A program made the translations under genes and the position numbers. From JBBEAM01 sp942491105 (GTDB lineage: Bacteria; Pseudomonadota; Alphaproteobacteria; Kiloniellales; DSM-21159), in contig CALNZX010000001.1 in NCBI GenBank assembly GCA_942491105.1, positions 744,001 through 808,000 of the forward strand: a stretch of DNA of 64,000 nt, written 5' to 3'. Numbering within the stretch: the first letter of the stretch is position 1; each line of letters starts with the position of its first letter. A model generated the notes under the pieces. It made no database searches. It was not told the DNA's origin and saw only the letters and a list, made by a program, of their open reading frames with translations. Shown piece after piece: positions 25,863 to 34,545 of the stretch.

Positions 25863-27436
25863 CCGCCCTTGATCCGGGCTTTCTCGGCCCCAAGCGCGGA
25901 TCCCAAGGCATTGAGCCGCTTTTCCAGCACCGGACCCGGCGGCACCGCGGAGTTTTCCGGCAGCCGCAGTTCCAAGGCGTTTTCCTCGAAGACGATGGAA
26001 GACTGCTTGAGGACCTCCTGCGCTCCCGCGCAGAGGCTATAGGCGGTGCGCAGGGCAAGCCCGAGCACCTCGGCGCGGCGGATCTTCTTCGGTTTGAGGA
26101 CCTGCAAGGCCGGCGCGACCTGGGAATCCCCGGCCCGCCCGCCGTAACGGCAGTTCAGGGCCAGGGCGATGAAGGCGCGCTCGTGGTGTTCGAGGCAGAG
26201 CTGGGTTGAGCGCATGACCCGCCAGAACGCCTGCTCGGCGCGGTAATCGGGGTGGTCGCGCCAGGCAATGTCCGAGAGATAGCAGGTCGCGATACGCAGC
26301 CGCTTGGCCGCGTCGCTCTCGCTGGCATAGAGCCCCTTTGTCCAGTCCGCGAGCAGCGCGCCGAGGCCGCCAAAACGCCCCTCCCGCGCGATCCAATCGA
26401 CGGCGGCGCTGATCAAAGGATCTTCCTGCTGCATATCCTCGGGCAGCTGGTCGTATATCCAGCCTTCGCGCAGGCCATAGGCGGAGAAGGTGATGCGTTC
26501 GGGCTGCATGATGGCGAGCAGTTTTTCGATCACCAGCGCGGCGTAGGGCAGCGTATCGAGACGGCGTTTCGGTACCCCGCCGATCTGCGCCAGGGAGCGC
26601 TTGCCAAGATGCGAAACCAGGCCGGTCAGATCCTGCATTTCCTTACGGCGGATGGTGTAGCCGTGGACCATGTGCAGGGGATAGGACTCCTGCTCCATAT
26701 GAATGCGCGCCAGGGCGCGCCAGGACCCGCCGACGGGATAGAAGACCTCGCCGTTGAGATCGCGGATCCAGGGATAGTCCTCGAGGATCCTATCGACGAT
26801 TTTCTCCGCCTTATCCCGGTCTCCTCCCGCTTGCGACAGCAGGCGCAGAGGACCCAGAGGCAGGGTCGCCCCTACTCCGGCACCGCCATCGTGGAGCGAG
26901 ACGATCTCCAAGCTGCCGCCGCCCAGGTCACCCATCGCGCCGCGCGCCCAGGGCATGCTGGAGAGGACGCCCAGCGCCGAGAGCCGCGCCTCTTCCTCTC
27001 CGGTCAGGATACGCACCTCGCAGCCGCAGATCTTCTCGACCTCGGCCACGAACTCGGGGCCGTTGCTGGCCTCGCGCACCGCGGCCGTGGCGAGATAATC
27101 GCAGAGCTCGCTGCCCATGGCGCGGGCGATGGCGCTGAAGCGGGCCAGGCTTTCGAGCGCCAGCTTGACCCCGTCCTGATTGAGGGTCCCGCTTTTCGCC
27201 AGGTCGCGGCCCAGCCCACAGAGCACCTTTTCGTTGAACACCGGGGTCGGCACCCGTTTCAAGGCGTCGAAGACGACAAGGCGCACGGAGTTCGAGCCGA
27301 TATCGACCACCGCGTACGGGCGCGTGAAGGCCTGGAGTACCGGCACCACGGGCCGTTCGGATGTGTCCTTGGAAGCGACCGATGCCATCGCCGCCGAGCT
27401 TAACGCACCGCTCCCCGCACCGCCACTTGAAGCCAT
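25859..27436 (-). CDS. ppx: Exopolyphosphatase
   Basis: Ppx releases phosphate from the ends of polyphosphate; the same fold also hydrolyses pppGpp in some members. The 525-residue protein has the ASKHA phosphate motifs DIGSNSVRLVVFD, GEEEARLSALG and DLGGGSLEIV, and a long helical C-terminal half. The N-terminus has a variable Ala/Ser-rich lead, and ATG codons at 27436 and 27388 are both possible. It begins 4 bases after ppk, so the two form an operon. Confidence 0.93.
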   Translation of the reverse strand: MASSGGAGSGALSSAAMASVASKDTSERPVVPVLQAFTRPYAVVDIGSNSVRLVVFDALKRVPTPVFNEKVLCGLGRDLAKSGTLNQDGVKLALESLARFSAIARAMGSELCDYLATAAVREASNGPEFVAEVEKICGCEVRILTGEEEARLSALGVLSSMPWARGAMGDLGGGSLEIVSLHDGGAGVGATLPLGPLRLLSQAGGDRDKAEKIVDRILEDYPWIRDLNGEVFYPVGGSWRALARIHMEQESYPLHMVHGYTIRRKEMQDLTGLVSHLGKRSLAQIGGVPKRRLDTLPYAALVIEKLLAIMQPERITFSAYGLREGWIYDQLPEDMQQEDPLISAAVDWIAREGRFGGLGALLADWTKGLYASESDAAKRLRIATCYLSDIAWRDHPDYRAEQAFWRVMRSTQLCLEHHERAFIALALNCRYGGRAGDSQVAPALQVLKPKKIRRAEVLGLALRTAYSLCAGAQEVLKQSSIVFEENALELRLPENSAVPPGPVLEKRLNALGSALGAEKARIKGG

Positions 27437-27440
27437 CGGC

Positions 27441-29642
27441 TCAGCTTTTTTTCGCGGTTTTTTTGTCGTTCCTGCGGGCCGTGCGCTTCGCCTTTTTCAC
27501 GGCGCTCCCCCGGCCCGAGAGACTGGGGTTGGTCATAAAGAAGACATGCGCGTTGAAAGCGTCTTCTCCCCCCTGAATTCTGCTGAACACACCATCGGGC
27601 CCGAGCACCCAGCTTTGGGCTTCATCGCGCAGGTTGGCGCCCATGATCTGTTCCTGGATTTGCTCGTGCACCGTCGGGTTCTCAATGGGCACCAAGGTCT
27701 CGACCCGGCGATTGAGATTCCGGGGCATCCAGTCCGCGGAAGAGATGAAAATCTTGGACTGGGGCGAAGGCAGGTCGTGGCCGGCACCGAAGCAGACCAG
27801 GCGGCTGTGCTCCAGAAAGCGCCCGATAATCGATTTGACGTGGATGTTCTCGGACAATCCAGACACGCCGGGCCGCAGGCAGCAGATGCCGCGGATCACC
27901 AGCTCGATATGCACCCCAGCGCGCGATGCCCGGTACAGCGCATCGATCACGTCGCCGTCGACCAGGGAGTTCATCTTCGCCCAGATCGCCGCCGGGCGTC
28001 CGGCCTCGGCATGGGCGATTTCGTCGTCGATCAGGGCCAGCAGCTTGGACTTCAGGTTGATCGGCGAGAGCGCGACCTTCTCCATCTCCTCCGGCTTGGC
28101 GTAGCCGGTCATGTAGTTGAACAGCTTGGAGGCGTCGCGGCACATCGCCGGATCGCAGGTGAAGAAACTCAGGTCGGTGTAAATCTTGGCGGTGATCGGG
28201 TGATAGTTGCCGGTGCCAAAATGCACGTAGGAGCGCAGCCCCTGCCGTTCGCGGCGGACCACCAGGGAAACCTTGGCGTGGGTCTTCAGCTTGATGAAGC
28301 CATAGACCACCTGTACGCCGGCGCGTTCCAGATTGCGCGCCCAGCGCAGATTGCGCTCTTCGTCGAAGCGTGCCTTGAGCTCGACCAGCGCGGTCACGGA
28401 CTTTCCGGCCTCGGCCGCCTCCGCCAAGGCCTTGACCACGGGGGAATCCTCGGAGGTGCGATAGAGCGTCTGCTTGATCGCGACGACCTTGGGGTCCTGG
28501 GCCGCCTGCCGTATGAACTGCACCACCACGTCGAAGCTTTCGTAAGGGTGATGAACCAGAATGTCCTTGTGGCGAATGGCGGCGAAGCAATCGCCGCTGA
28601 AATCGCGAATGCGCTCCGGAAAGCGGGCGCTGTAGGGCGCGAAGAGCAGATCCTGCCGCTCCTCGGTAATCAGCTGCTTGGTATCGGACAGCCCCAACAG
28701 GCCATCGAGCTCGAAAACGTCATCCTCTGAGGCGTCGAGTTCATTGATCACGAAGCTACGCAGATCCTCGTGCATGTCGTCGTTGACCGTCAGACGAATG
28801 CAGTGGCCACGGCGACGGCGCTTCAGCGCCGTCTCGAAGACCCGGACCAGATCCTCGGCTTCCTCCTCGATCTCCATGTCGCTGTCGCGCAGCACGCGGA
28901 ACACGCCGACCTCGTTGACCTCGAGGCCGGGAAACAGCCGATGCAGATTCATGCGGATGATCTGCTCCATGCGGCAGTAGCGCATCTCCTCGCCCGGCAG
29001 GCGAATGAAACGGTCGATCTGCGCCGGCAACGGAATCAGTCCGTTGAGGTGCTCCTTCTCCTCGGGACGATAGAGCTGCAGCACCATCGAGAAGCCAAGG
29101 TTGGGGATGAAGGGAAAGGGATGCAGCGGGTCGATCGCGATCGGCGTCAAGACCGGGAAGATTTCCTCGAAGAAGTAGGTTTCGGCCCAGTTCAGGTCGG
29201 ATTCGCTCAACTCCTCGATGGACAGGACGGAAATCCCCTCCGTTCGCAGCTCCCTGCGCAGCTTGCGCCAGCAGGCCTGCTGCTCGGCCATCAGCCGCGC
29301 GGCATGTTCGTTGATCGCCTTGAGCTGCTCCGCGGGAGTCATGCCATCCTGGCTCGGCGTCATCACGCCGGCGGCGACCTGCCCCTTCAACCCGGCAACG
29401 CGGACCATGTAGAACTCGTCCAGATTGCTCGCTGAAATCGATAGGAACCGCAGGCGCTCGAGCAGCGGATGATTGCGGTTATCGGCCTCTTCCAGGACGC
29501 GCCCATTGAACGCGAGCCAGGAAAGTTCGCGGTTGATGAAGCGCTCCGGCGTCGTGAAATCCAGCGCCGGGACATCCAGCCGGGGTGGGAGCTCCTCGCG
29601 GCTCCGCTCCGCAATGGCCTGTACTTCGTTCAAAATGTGCAT
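27441..29642 (-). CDS. ppk: Polyphosphate kinase 1
   Basis: PPK1 polymerises the gamma phosphate of ATP into polyphosphate at the membrane. The protein (733 aa from the ATG at 29642) has the N-terminal RFINRELSWLAFN motif and the phospholipase-D-like catalytic halves with the phosphohistidine in KTHAKVSLV. HFGTGNYHPITAKIYTD and SSADWMPRNLNRRVE follow, and the tail is very basic. An ATG at 29672 would add 10 residues. I prefer 29642 because the candidate promoter described at 29687-29704 would start transcription inside those 10 codons. Confidence 0.95.
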   Translation of the reverse strand: MHILNEVQAIAERSREELPPRLDVPALDFTTPERFINRELSWLAFNGRVLEEADNRNHPLLERLRFLSISASNLDEFYMVRVAGLKGQVAAGVMTPSQDGMTPAEQLKAINEHAARLMAEQQACWRKLRRELRTEGISVLSIEELSESDLNWAETYFFEEIFPVLTPIAIDPLHPFPFIPNLGFSMVLQLYRPEEKEHLNGLIPLPAQIDRFIRLPGEEMRYCRMEQIIRMNLHRLFPGLEVNEVGVFRVLRDSDMEIEEEAEDLVRVFETALKRRRRGHCIRLTVNDDMHEDLRSFVINELDASEDDVFELDGLLGLSDTKQLITEERQDLLFAPYSARFPERIRDFSGDCFAAIRHKDILVHHPYESFDVVVQFIRQAAQDPKVVAIKQTLYRTSEDSPVVKALAEAAEAGKSVTALVELKARFDEERNLRWARNLERAGVQVVYGFIKLKTHAKVSLVVRRERQGLRSYVHFGTGNYHPITAKIYTDLSFFTCDPAMCRDASKLFNYMTGYAKPEEMEKVALSPINLKSKLLALIDDEIAHAEAGRPAAIWAKMNSLVDGDVIDALYRASRAGVHIELVIRGICCLRPGVSGLSENIHVKSIIGRFLEHSRLVCFGAGHDLPSPQSKIFISSADWMPRNLNRRVETLVPIENPTVHEQIQEQIMGANLRDEAQSWVLGPDGVFSRIQGGEDAFNAHVFFMTNPSLSGRGSAVKKAKRTARRNDKKTAKKS

Positions 29643-29686
29643 CCTTTTTGTGCCGCGAACAGTCCACTGCATCCTACGGCGGTAAC

Positions 29687-29704
29687 TTGACAGTAGTATA
29701 ACAA
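29687..29704 (-). promoter_or_regulatory. Putative Pho box and promoter of ppk-ppx
   Basis: On the minus strand the 18 bases read TTGTTAT-ACTA-CTGTCAA, matching 5 and 6 of 7 positions of the two PhoB half-sites CTGTCAT with the normal 4-base spacing. Ten bases further downstream is TAGGAT (29676-29671), a plausible -10 at the spacing seen in the E. coli phoA promoter. This predicts PhoB control of polyphosphate synthesis. Confidence 0.5.
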
Positions 29705-29754
29705 AGGCAGGGATGATTTCCTCACCGTGCCATTTTCACCATGACCCTAGGCCC

Positions 29755-30273
29755 ATGAAACGCATCTATTTGCTGCGCCACGCCAAATCAAGCTGGGATG
29801 ACCCGGCGCTCGGCGATTTCGAACGCCCCCTCAACGGCCGGGGCCGCAAAGCCGCGCCGCGTATCGGGCGACTCTTGAGGCAACGCGGCTGGCGGCCCGA
29901 GCTGGTGCTTTGCTCCTCGGCGGCGCGGGCGCGGGAAACCTGGGACCTGGTCGCGAGCGAACTTGGCGCCCCGGTCGATAGCAAACTGCTCAAGAGCCTC
30001 TACCTGGCATCCCCGAACCAGCTGCTCCGCAGCCTGGAACGGCTCGACGACGCGTTCGCCAGCGTCATGCTGATCGGCCATAATCCCGGCCTGGAAACCC
30101 TCGCCCTGCAACTCGCCGGGCCAGGCTCCGAGTCCAAGGCCCTGGCCAAGCTGCGGGCGAAATATCCGACAGCGGCGCTCGCCATCATCGACGCCGAAGC
30201 CGAGCACTGGAGCGACGTCGCCGTGGCGCAAACCAAACTGCGCGGCTTCATCGTCCCCAACGCCATCGACTGA
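29755..30273 (+). CDS. SixA-like histidine phosphatase
   Basis: A 172-residue member of the histidine phosphatase (phosphoglycerate mutase-like) superfamily. The catalytic motif LLRHAKSSWDDP is at the start, followed by FERPLNGRG, the second Arg region CSSAARARETW and the second His in MLIGHNPGLE. SixA proteins dephosphorylate phospho-His on signalling or phosphotransfer proteins; the substrate here is not known. The start is the ATG at 29755, not 29713. It is divergent from ppk and convergent with the CYTH-CHAD gene, which may also act on phosphate chains. Confidence 0.88.
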   Translation: MKRIYLLRHAKSSWDDPALGDFERPLNGRGRKAAPRIGRLLRQRGWRPELVLCSSAARARETWDLVASELGAPVDSKLLKSLYLASPNQLLRSLERLDDAFASVMLIGHNPGLETLALQLAGPGSESKALAKLRAKYPTAALAIIDAEAEHWSDVAVAQTKLRGFIVPNAID

Positions 30274-30320
30274 TACCGGCCGAAACACTGCCCGCTCAGC
30301 CGCCAACCGCTGCTGCAGCG

Positions 30321-31877
30321 CTATCGCCCCCAAAAGGGTTTGGCCGCGCGATAGGATTTCCAGGTTTTGGAAAAGTGCCCCAGATCGTTATCGATCTGGG
30401 CCGCCTGCCAGCCCATGACAAGTCCGACCGGCTTCGCCACGGCGCCGCGCTTGGCCTTGCTAAGACCGGCTTCAATCTCGTCGAGCAGGCGATGGCCGGT
30501 CACCGCGTCGTTCAAACTGCCGAGCGTATCCTGTAAGGCGACCAGCCACTTGATGTAGGCCTTGAGCGCCTTTGCATCGTAGATGCCGCGAAAGAACTCA
30601 CAGGCATAGCGCAGCTTTTTCGTAGCAATCCGCACCTGGTGCAGCCGTGCATGGCTGAGCTTCCGCTGCTTCCGGCCGAGCTTGGCGAGCTTTCCAGCGC
30701 GCTGCGCCAGCACCAGATCCGACCAGTCGCGCACCGGCCCCTTCAGCGCCGCGGCGCAGTCTGGATCGCGGCTCGCCCAACCGCCATCGCCGAGCCAGAG
30801 CGCGAGCCTCAACAGCAAGCGGGTATAGCGCGGCTCGGCCAAGGCCCGATGCGCGGCCTCATAGGCTTGAGCCCTGGCCCGCTTGCAGTGATCCTGCAGT
30901 TCCTCAAGGCCAAGCTCTCCTGGCAGCGCGCGCAGCAATGGCGCCAGGGTTTCTCCGGTAAAGACGTCCCAATCGCGCGCCGGCCCCAGCACCTGTTGCA
31001 GCCAGCGCAACTCGCTCTGCAGGAGCGCACGCACCTCCCCATCGAGCAGCGGCGCGAAGATCGAAACCAGGGCGCGCAGCCGGCGCGTCGCGACCCGCAT
31101 CTGATGCACGCCTTCGGGGTCGGCGCCATGAAATACCGCCGCCTCGTTGGCACGGAGATGATCGAGACAAGCCCGCGCCAGGTTCACGAAGGCTTCACCC
31201 GCCGTCAATTCCGGGGAGAGGTCCTGTCTGGCCGCGAAGGCTGGCTCGGCCTCGCGATCTCCATAGAGCTCATAGCCACGCGCGGCCTTGGTCTGCTGCT
31301 CGATACGGAAAGGAATCTTGTCGCTGAGCAGCAGCGCCAGCTCGTACAGACGCGTCGGCCTGCCCGATTTAAGCTCCAGCTCCGCCTCGCAAATCGGCAG
31401 GCACCGTCCATTGGCGCGAATCTCGCCGAAATCTAGGGCTAGCTCTATATCGCTGTCGGCAAGATGCAGGGCCAAGGCGCGCCGGTCGATCTGGGTGGTG
31501 AAGACCGGCGTCAAGGCATCGCGCAGCTGCGGCTCTTCCAGCTCCGCCCGCAAGACGTCGTCGTCGATCAGGTCGAAACGCGGCTGTTCGCCTTCGACGT
31601 CGGCTTCAAATTCGCGATGACTATGCGCCATGGAAACCCCGGACCGCGCGCGGTTCCGCTTGGTCTTGAGGGTCTGCACACGGCGCGCGCCGATCTTGCG
31701 GATCCGCAAGGCCTGGCCACGGCTCTTCAATGTAAAGTCTGGCGTATCGAAGTAGGTGCTGACCAGCTCTTGCCGCTTCGCGCGTCCCTGCGCCAGGGAT
31801 CGCAGCAGCGGATTACGCCTCAAGCGCTCCAGGTGTTCCGGCGCCAGGCTGAGTTTCAGCTCGATTTCATCGTTCAT
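30321..31877 (-). CDS. CYTH and CHAD domain protein (inorganic triphosphatase/polyphosphate-binding)
   Basis: The 518-residue protein fuses two domains. Residues 1 to about 200 form a CYTH triphosphate tunnel domain with the diagnostic EIELKL start and alternating acidic/basic strands. From about residue 220 comes a helical CHAD domain with repeated His/Arg/Lys-rich segments (HQMRVATRRLRAL, LHQVRIATKKLRYACEFFRG). CYTH proteins of this type hydrolyse triphosphate, and CHAD domains bind polyphosphate. Its position next to ppk-ppx supports a role in polyphosphate metabolism or granules. Start at the ATG at 31877. Confidence 0.93.
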   Translation of the reverse strand: MNDEIELKLSLAPEHLERLRRNPLLRSLAQGRAKRQELVSTYFDTPDFTLKSRGQALRIRKIGARRVQTLKTKRNRARSGVSMAHSHREFEADVEGEQPRFDLIDDDVLRAELEEPQLRDALTPVFTTQIDRRALALHLADSDIELALDFGEIRANGRCLPICEAELELKSGRPTRLYELALLLSDKIPFRIEQQTKAARGYELYGDREAEPAFAARQDLSPELTAGEAFVNLARACLDHLRANEAAVFHGADPEGVHQMRVATRRLRALVSIFAPLLDGEVRALLQSELRWLQQVLGPARDWDVFTGETLAPLLRALPGELGLEELQDHCKRARAQAYEAAHRALAEPRYTRLLLRLALWLGDGGWASRDPDCAAALKGPVRDWSDLVLAQRAGKLAKLGRKQRKLSHARLHQVRIATKKLRYACEFFRGIYDAKALKAYIKWLVALQDTLGSLNDAVTGHRLLDEIEAGLSKAKRGAVAKPVGLVMGWQAAQIDNDLGHFSKTWKSYRAAKPFWGR

Positions 31878-32160
31878 GGAAACTCATGACGCCGTTGGTT
31901 CGCCTGCGATTGTCGCGCCGGTTGTCATAAAAGTGTAATATTTCCAACGCATTACGCAAAATGAACAATGCCGCCAGGGAGTTGGTAAAGTCAATCTTCA
32001 AGCCAGCTCCATCGGCTTTGCCTTTGATAATCCTCGGCTTTGCGGATTGGCCCTCGAAACAGTGCGTTCCACAAATATCCGGCAGCGGAACGCTACGTCA
32101 CCTTCCGCCTCCCGGCCCGCCGGACATGGCTTAAAGCTCAACGGTGTCAGCTCTTGTTTT
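31878..32160. other. Gene-free region upstream of CYTH-CHAD and the nitroreductase unit
   Basis: No gene is seen. The part nearest the CYTH-CHAD start (31905-31960) is AT-leaning and probably holds its promoter. On the plus strand 31922-31939 reads TTGTCAT-AAAA-GTGTAAT, matching PhoB half-sites at 6 and 5 of 7 positions. It points away from the CYTH-CHAD gene, so I rate it weak. The rest is unremarkable sequence up to the operator at 32161. Confidence 0.35.
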
Positions 32161-32196
32161 AGTACGATATCGTATTATATATTGCGATATCGTACT
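32154..32196 (+). promoter_or_regulatory. Promoter with twin palindromic operator, probably for the MarR regulator
   Basis: AGTACGATATCG (32161-32172) and CGATATCGTACT (32185-32196) are perfect 12-bp inverted repeats 12 bases apart. Each contains a palindromic CGATATCG core, and the core centres are 20 bases apart, about two helix turns. A possible promoter, TTGTTT at 32154-32159 and TATATA at 32176-32181, is interleaved with them. Binding here would block transcription of the downstream nitroreductase-marR unit. The regulator encoded at 33314-33769 is the obvious candidate. Confidence 0.65.
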
Positions 32197-32213
32197 ATTA
32201 TTTGGAGGCGACA

Positions 32214-33321
32214 ATGACCCTGTCCCGCCGCAAGGCCCTGACGATCATCGGTGGTGGAAGCGTGCTGGCCGCGGGTGCCGCCGCGGGTGCCTTCCTGTCG
32301 ACCCGGCGTCCCGACGCAGCCCTGGCGCCCTGGTCGGCGGCGGGCGGCTACCAGGACCCGCGGCACCATGCCCTCTCCTACGCTATCCTCGCGCCCAATC
32401 CGCACAACCGGCAGCCCTGGCTGGTCGATCTCTCAACCCCGGGCTCGGGTGGTGCTTTACCGCGACAAGGACCGCGCCCTGCCGGAGACCGATCCCCATG
32501 CCCGGCAACTCACCATCGGGCTCGGCTGCTTCCTAGAACTGATGGTGATCGCCGCCGCGCAGAGGAAACAGGCCGTGGACCTGGACCTCTTTCCGCAGGG
32601 CGAAGACGGTCCGGTCGCGGTCGCGGACTTCCGTCCCGGCGCCGCGCCGGATCCGCTCTTTGCGCAGATCCTGCGCCGCCGCTCTTGCAAGGAACCCTTC
32701 GAGGATCGGCCGCTGCCGAAGGAGGCGGCCGCCGAGCTCGCGTCCTTCGGCCAGGTAATCGAGGACTCCGAGCGCGTCGACACGCTGCGGCGCCTCACCT
32801 GGGAGGCCTGGATGATCGAAGCCGAAACGCCGCGCACCTACCGGGAATCCGTCGAGTTGATGCGCTTCGGCAAGTGCCAGATCGAGGCCAACCCCGACGG
32901 CATCGACCTCGGCGGACCCTTCCTCGAGAGCCTGATGCTCTTTGGTGTGCTGACCCGCGACTCCCAGCTCGATCCGAGTTCCACGGCCTTCAAGCAGGGC
33001 ATCGAGATCTACCGGGAAATGCTGGCGGCGACGCCGGCCTACCTCGCCCTGACCACGCAGGGCAACGGCCGCGGCGATCAGATCGCGGCCGGACGGCGTT
33101 GGCTACGGCTCAACCTGACGACCACCGCCCTCGGCCTCGCCCTGCATCCGGTCAGCCAGGCATTGCAGGAGTATCCGGAGATGGCGGCGCAGCGGGCACG
33201 AGCGCAGTCTCTGCTTGCGCCAGAGGGCGAGACCGTGCAGATGCTCGGGAGGCTCGGCTACGGTCCCCGGACCGCGCCGACGCCGCGTTGGCCGCTGGAG
33301 ACACGGATCAGGAATGGATAG
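32214..33321 (+). pseudogene. Tat-exported Acg/nitroreductase-family protein, frameshifted
   Basis: The gene starts at the ATG at 32214 after GGAGG. The first 75 or so codons give a twin-arginine signal (SRRKALTIIGG with a hydrophobic Ala/Gly run) and the flavin-binding YAILAPNPHNRQPW motif. From about 32445 the matching sequence continues in the next frame (RVVLYRDKDRALPETDPHARQ, GLGCFLELMVIAA) to a stop at 33321. One extra base, probably in CCCCGGG at 32437-32443, would explain this. The total length is then 369 codons, normal for Acg-type FMN oxidoreductases. It could be a recent mutation or a sequencing error. Confidence 0.8.
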
Positions 33322-33769
33322 CGAGACACGCCGCCTCTACTTCTCCTTCTTCAACGAGATCGGCATCATTGCCCAGCTCAGCCGCGCCCTGATGGAGGCG
33401 CGGCTGCCCAAGGGGCTGATCCTGCCGCACTTCTCGGTCCTGAATCATCTGGTGCGGCTCGGCGACGAGCCGACACCGCAGCGGCTGGCACGGGCCTTCC
33501 AGGTGCCCAACACCACCATGACCCACACGCTTTCGGGCCTGGAGGCGCGCGGCTACATCAAGATGCGGCAGAATCCGGAGGACGGCCGCAGCAAATGCGT
33601 CTCGATCACCGAAAAGGGTCGGCGCTTTCGCGAGCAGGCGATCGCCAGCCTCGACCCGGATATCGCGGTACTGGCGGAGCAGCTTGCGGCGAAGGACATC
33701 GCGCAGCTCGCCGAAAGCCTGAGCGAGATCCGCAAGATTCTGGACGCCTACCGTGGCGGAAAGGCCTAA
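33314..33769 (+). CDS. MarR family transcriptional regulator
   Basis: A 151-residue winged-helix regulator. The DNA-binding part has RLARAFQVPNTTMTHTLSGLEARGYI and the wing MRQNPEDGRSKCVSITEKG, both typical of MarR. The start is the ATG at 33314, overlapping the end of the nitroreductase gene by 8 bases, so both lie in one unit under the operator at 32161-32196. It likely represses that unit and may respond to a phenolic, quinone or oxidative signal. The stop overlaps that of the convergent SDR gene. Confidence 0.92.
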   Translation: MDSETRRLYFSFFNEIGIIAQLSRALMEARLPKGLILPHFSVLNHLVRLGDEPTPQRLARAFQVPNTTMTHTLSGLEARGYIKMRQNPEDGRSKCVSITEKGRRFREQAIASLDPDIAVLAEQLAAKDIAQLAESLSEIRKILDAYRGGKA

Positions 33770-34545
33770 AGCGTTCCCGGGAAGGCGCCGCCATCGAGCA
33801 GCAGGTTCTGCCCGGTGATGAAGCCGGACTGCGCCGAGCAGAGGAAGGCGCAGGCGGCGCCGAATTCCTCGGGCCGGCCGAAGCGCCCGGCGGGGCTTTC
33901 GGCCTGACGCGCCGCCCAGACTTCCTCGAAAGGCCGTCCGGACTTCTGCGCCGCCGCTTCCATGATCGATTTCAAGCGATCGGTCTCGAAGGGACCGGGC
34001 AGCAGATTGTTGATGGTCACGTTGTGGCGCACGGTCTTGCGCGACAGTCCGGCAACGAAACCGGTCAGCCCGGTGCGCGCGCCGTTGGAAAGACCCAGGA
34101 TATCGATCGGCGCCTTCACCGCCGCCGAGGTGATGTTGACGATCCGCCCGAAGCGGCGCTCGATCATGCCGTCCACGGTCGCCTTGATCAGCTCGATCGG
34201 CGTCAGCATGTTGGAGTCCAGCGCCTTGATCCAGTCGTCGCGTTCCCAGTCGCGGAAATCGCCCGGCGGCGGTCCGCCGGCATTGTTGACCAGAATATCC
34301 GGATCGGGGCAGGCCGCCAGAGCGGCGGCGCGGCCTTCCGGGCTGGTGATATCGCCGGCCACGGCCACGGCCTTGACGCCGAATTCCGAGGCGATAGACG
34401 CCGCCGTCTCCTCCAGCGGCCCGGCGGTGCGCGCCACCAGCACGAGATCCACCCCTTCGCTCGCCAGCGCCAGGGCGCAGGCCTTGCCCAGCCCCTTGCT
34501 CGCCGCGCAGACGATAGCCTTCCTGCCGCTTATGCCGTGGTTCAT
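33766..34545 (-). CDS. SDR-family protein lacking the YxxxK catalytic pair
   Basis: A 259-residue Rossmann-fold protein of the short-chain dehydrogenase superfamily. The cofactor loop is altered (CAASKGLG), NNAG is present and the Ser of ITSAA remains. The active-site Tyr and Lys are replaced by Ser and Arg (LSNGARTGL). A beta-ketoacyl-ACP-reductase-like subgroup with this lack of a normal tetrad is known in proteobacteria, so this is not a simple mutation. Catalysis by the normal mechanism is doubtful. It overlaps the hdaA stop by 4 bases and is translationally coupled to it. Confidence 0.88.
   Translation of the reverse strand: MNHGISGRKAIVCAASKGLGKACALALASEGVDLVLVARTAGPLEETAASIASEFGVKAVAVAGDITSPEGRAAALAACPDPDILVNNAGGPPPGDFRDWERDDWIKALDSNMLTPIELIKATVDGMIERRFGRIVNITSAAVKAPIDILGLSNGARTGLTGFVAGLSRKTVRHNVTINNLLPGPFETDRLKSIMEAAAQKSGRPFEEVWAARQAESPAGRFGRPEEFGAACAFLCSAQSGFITGQNLLLDGGAFPGTL

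Noticed and set aside
32202..33392. 396-codon frame through the nitroreductase region as an intact protein
   Set aside because: After about codon 80 its sequence is the shadow of the correct frame; the conserved residues lie in the next frame up to 33321.
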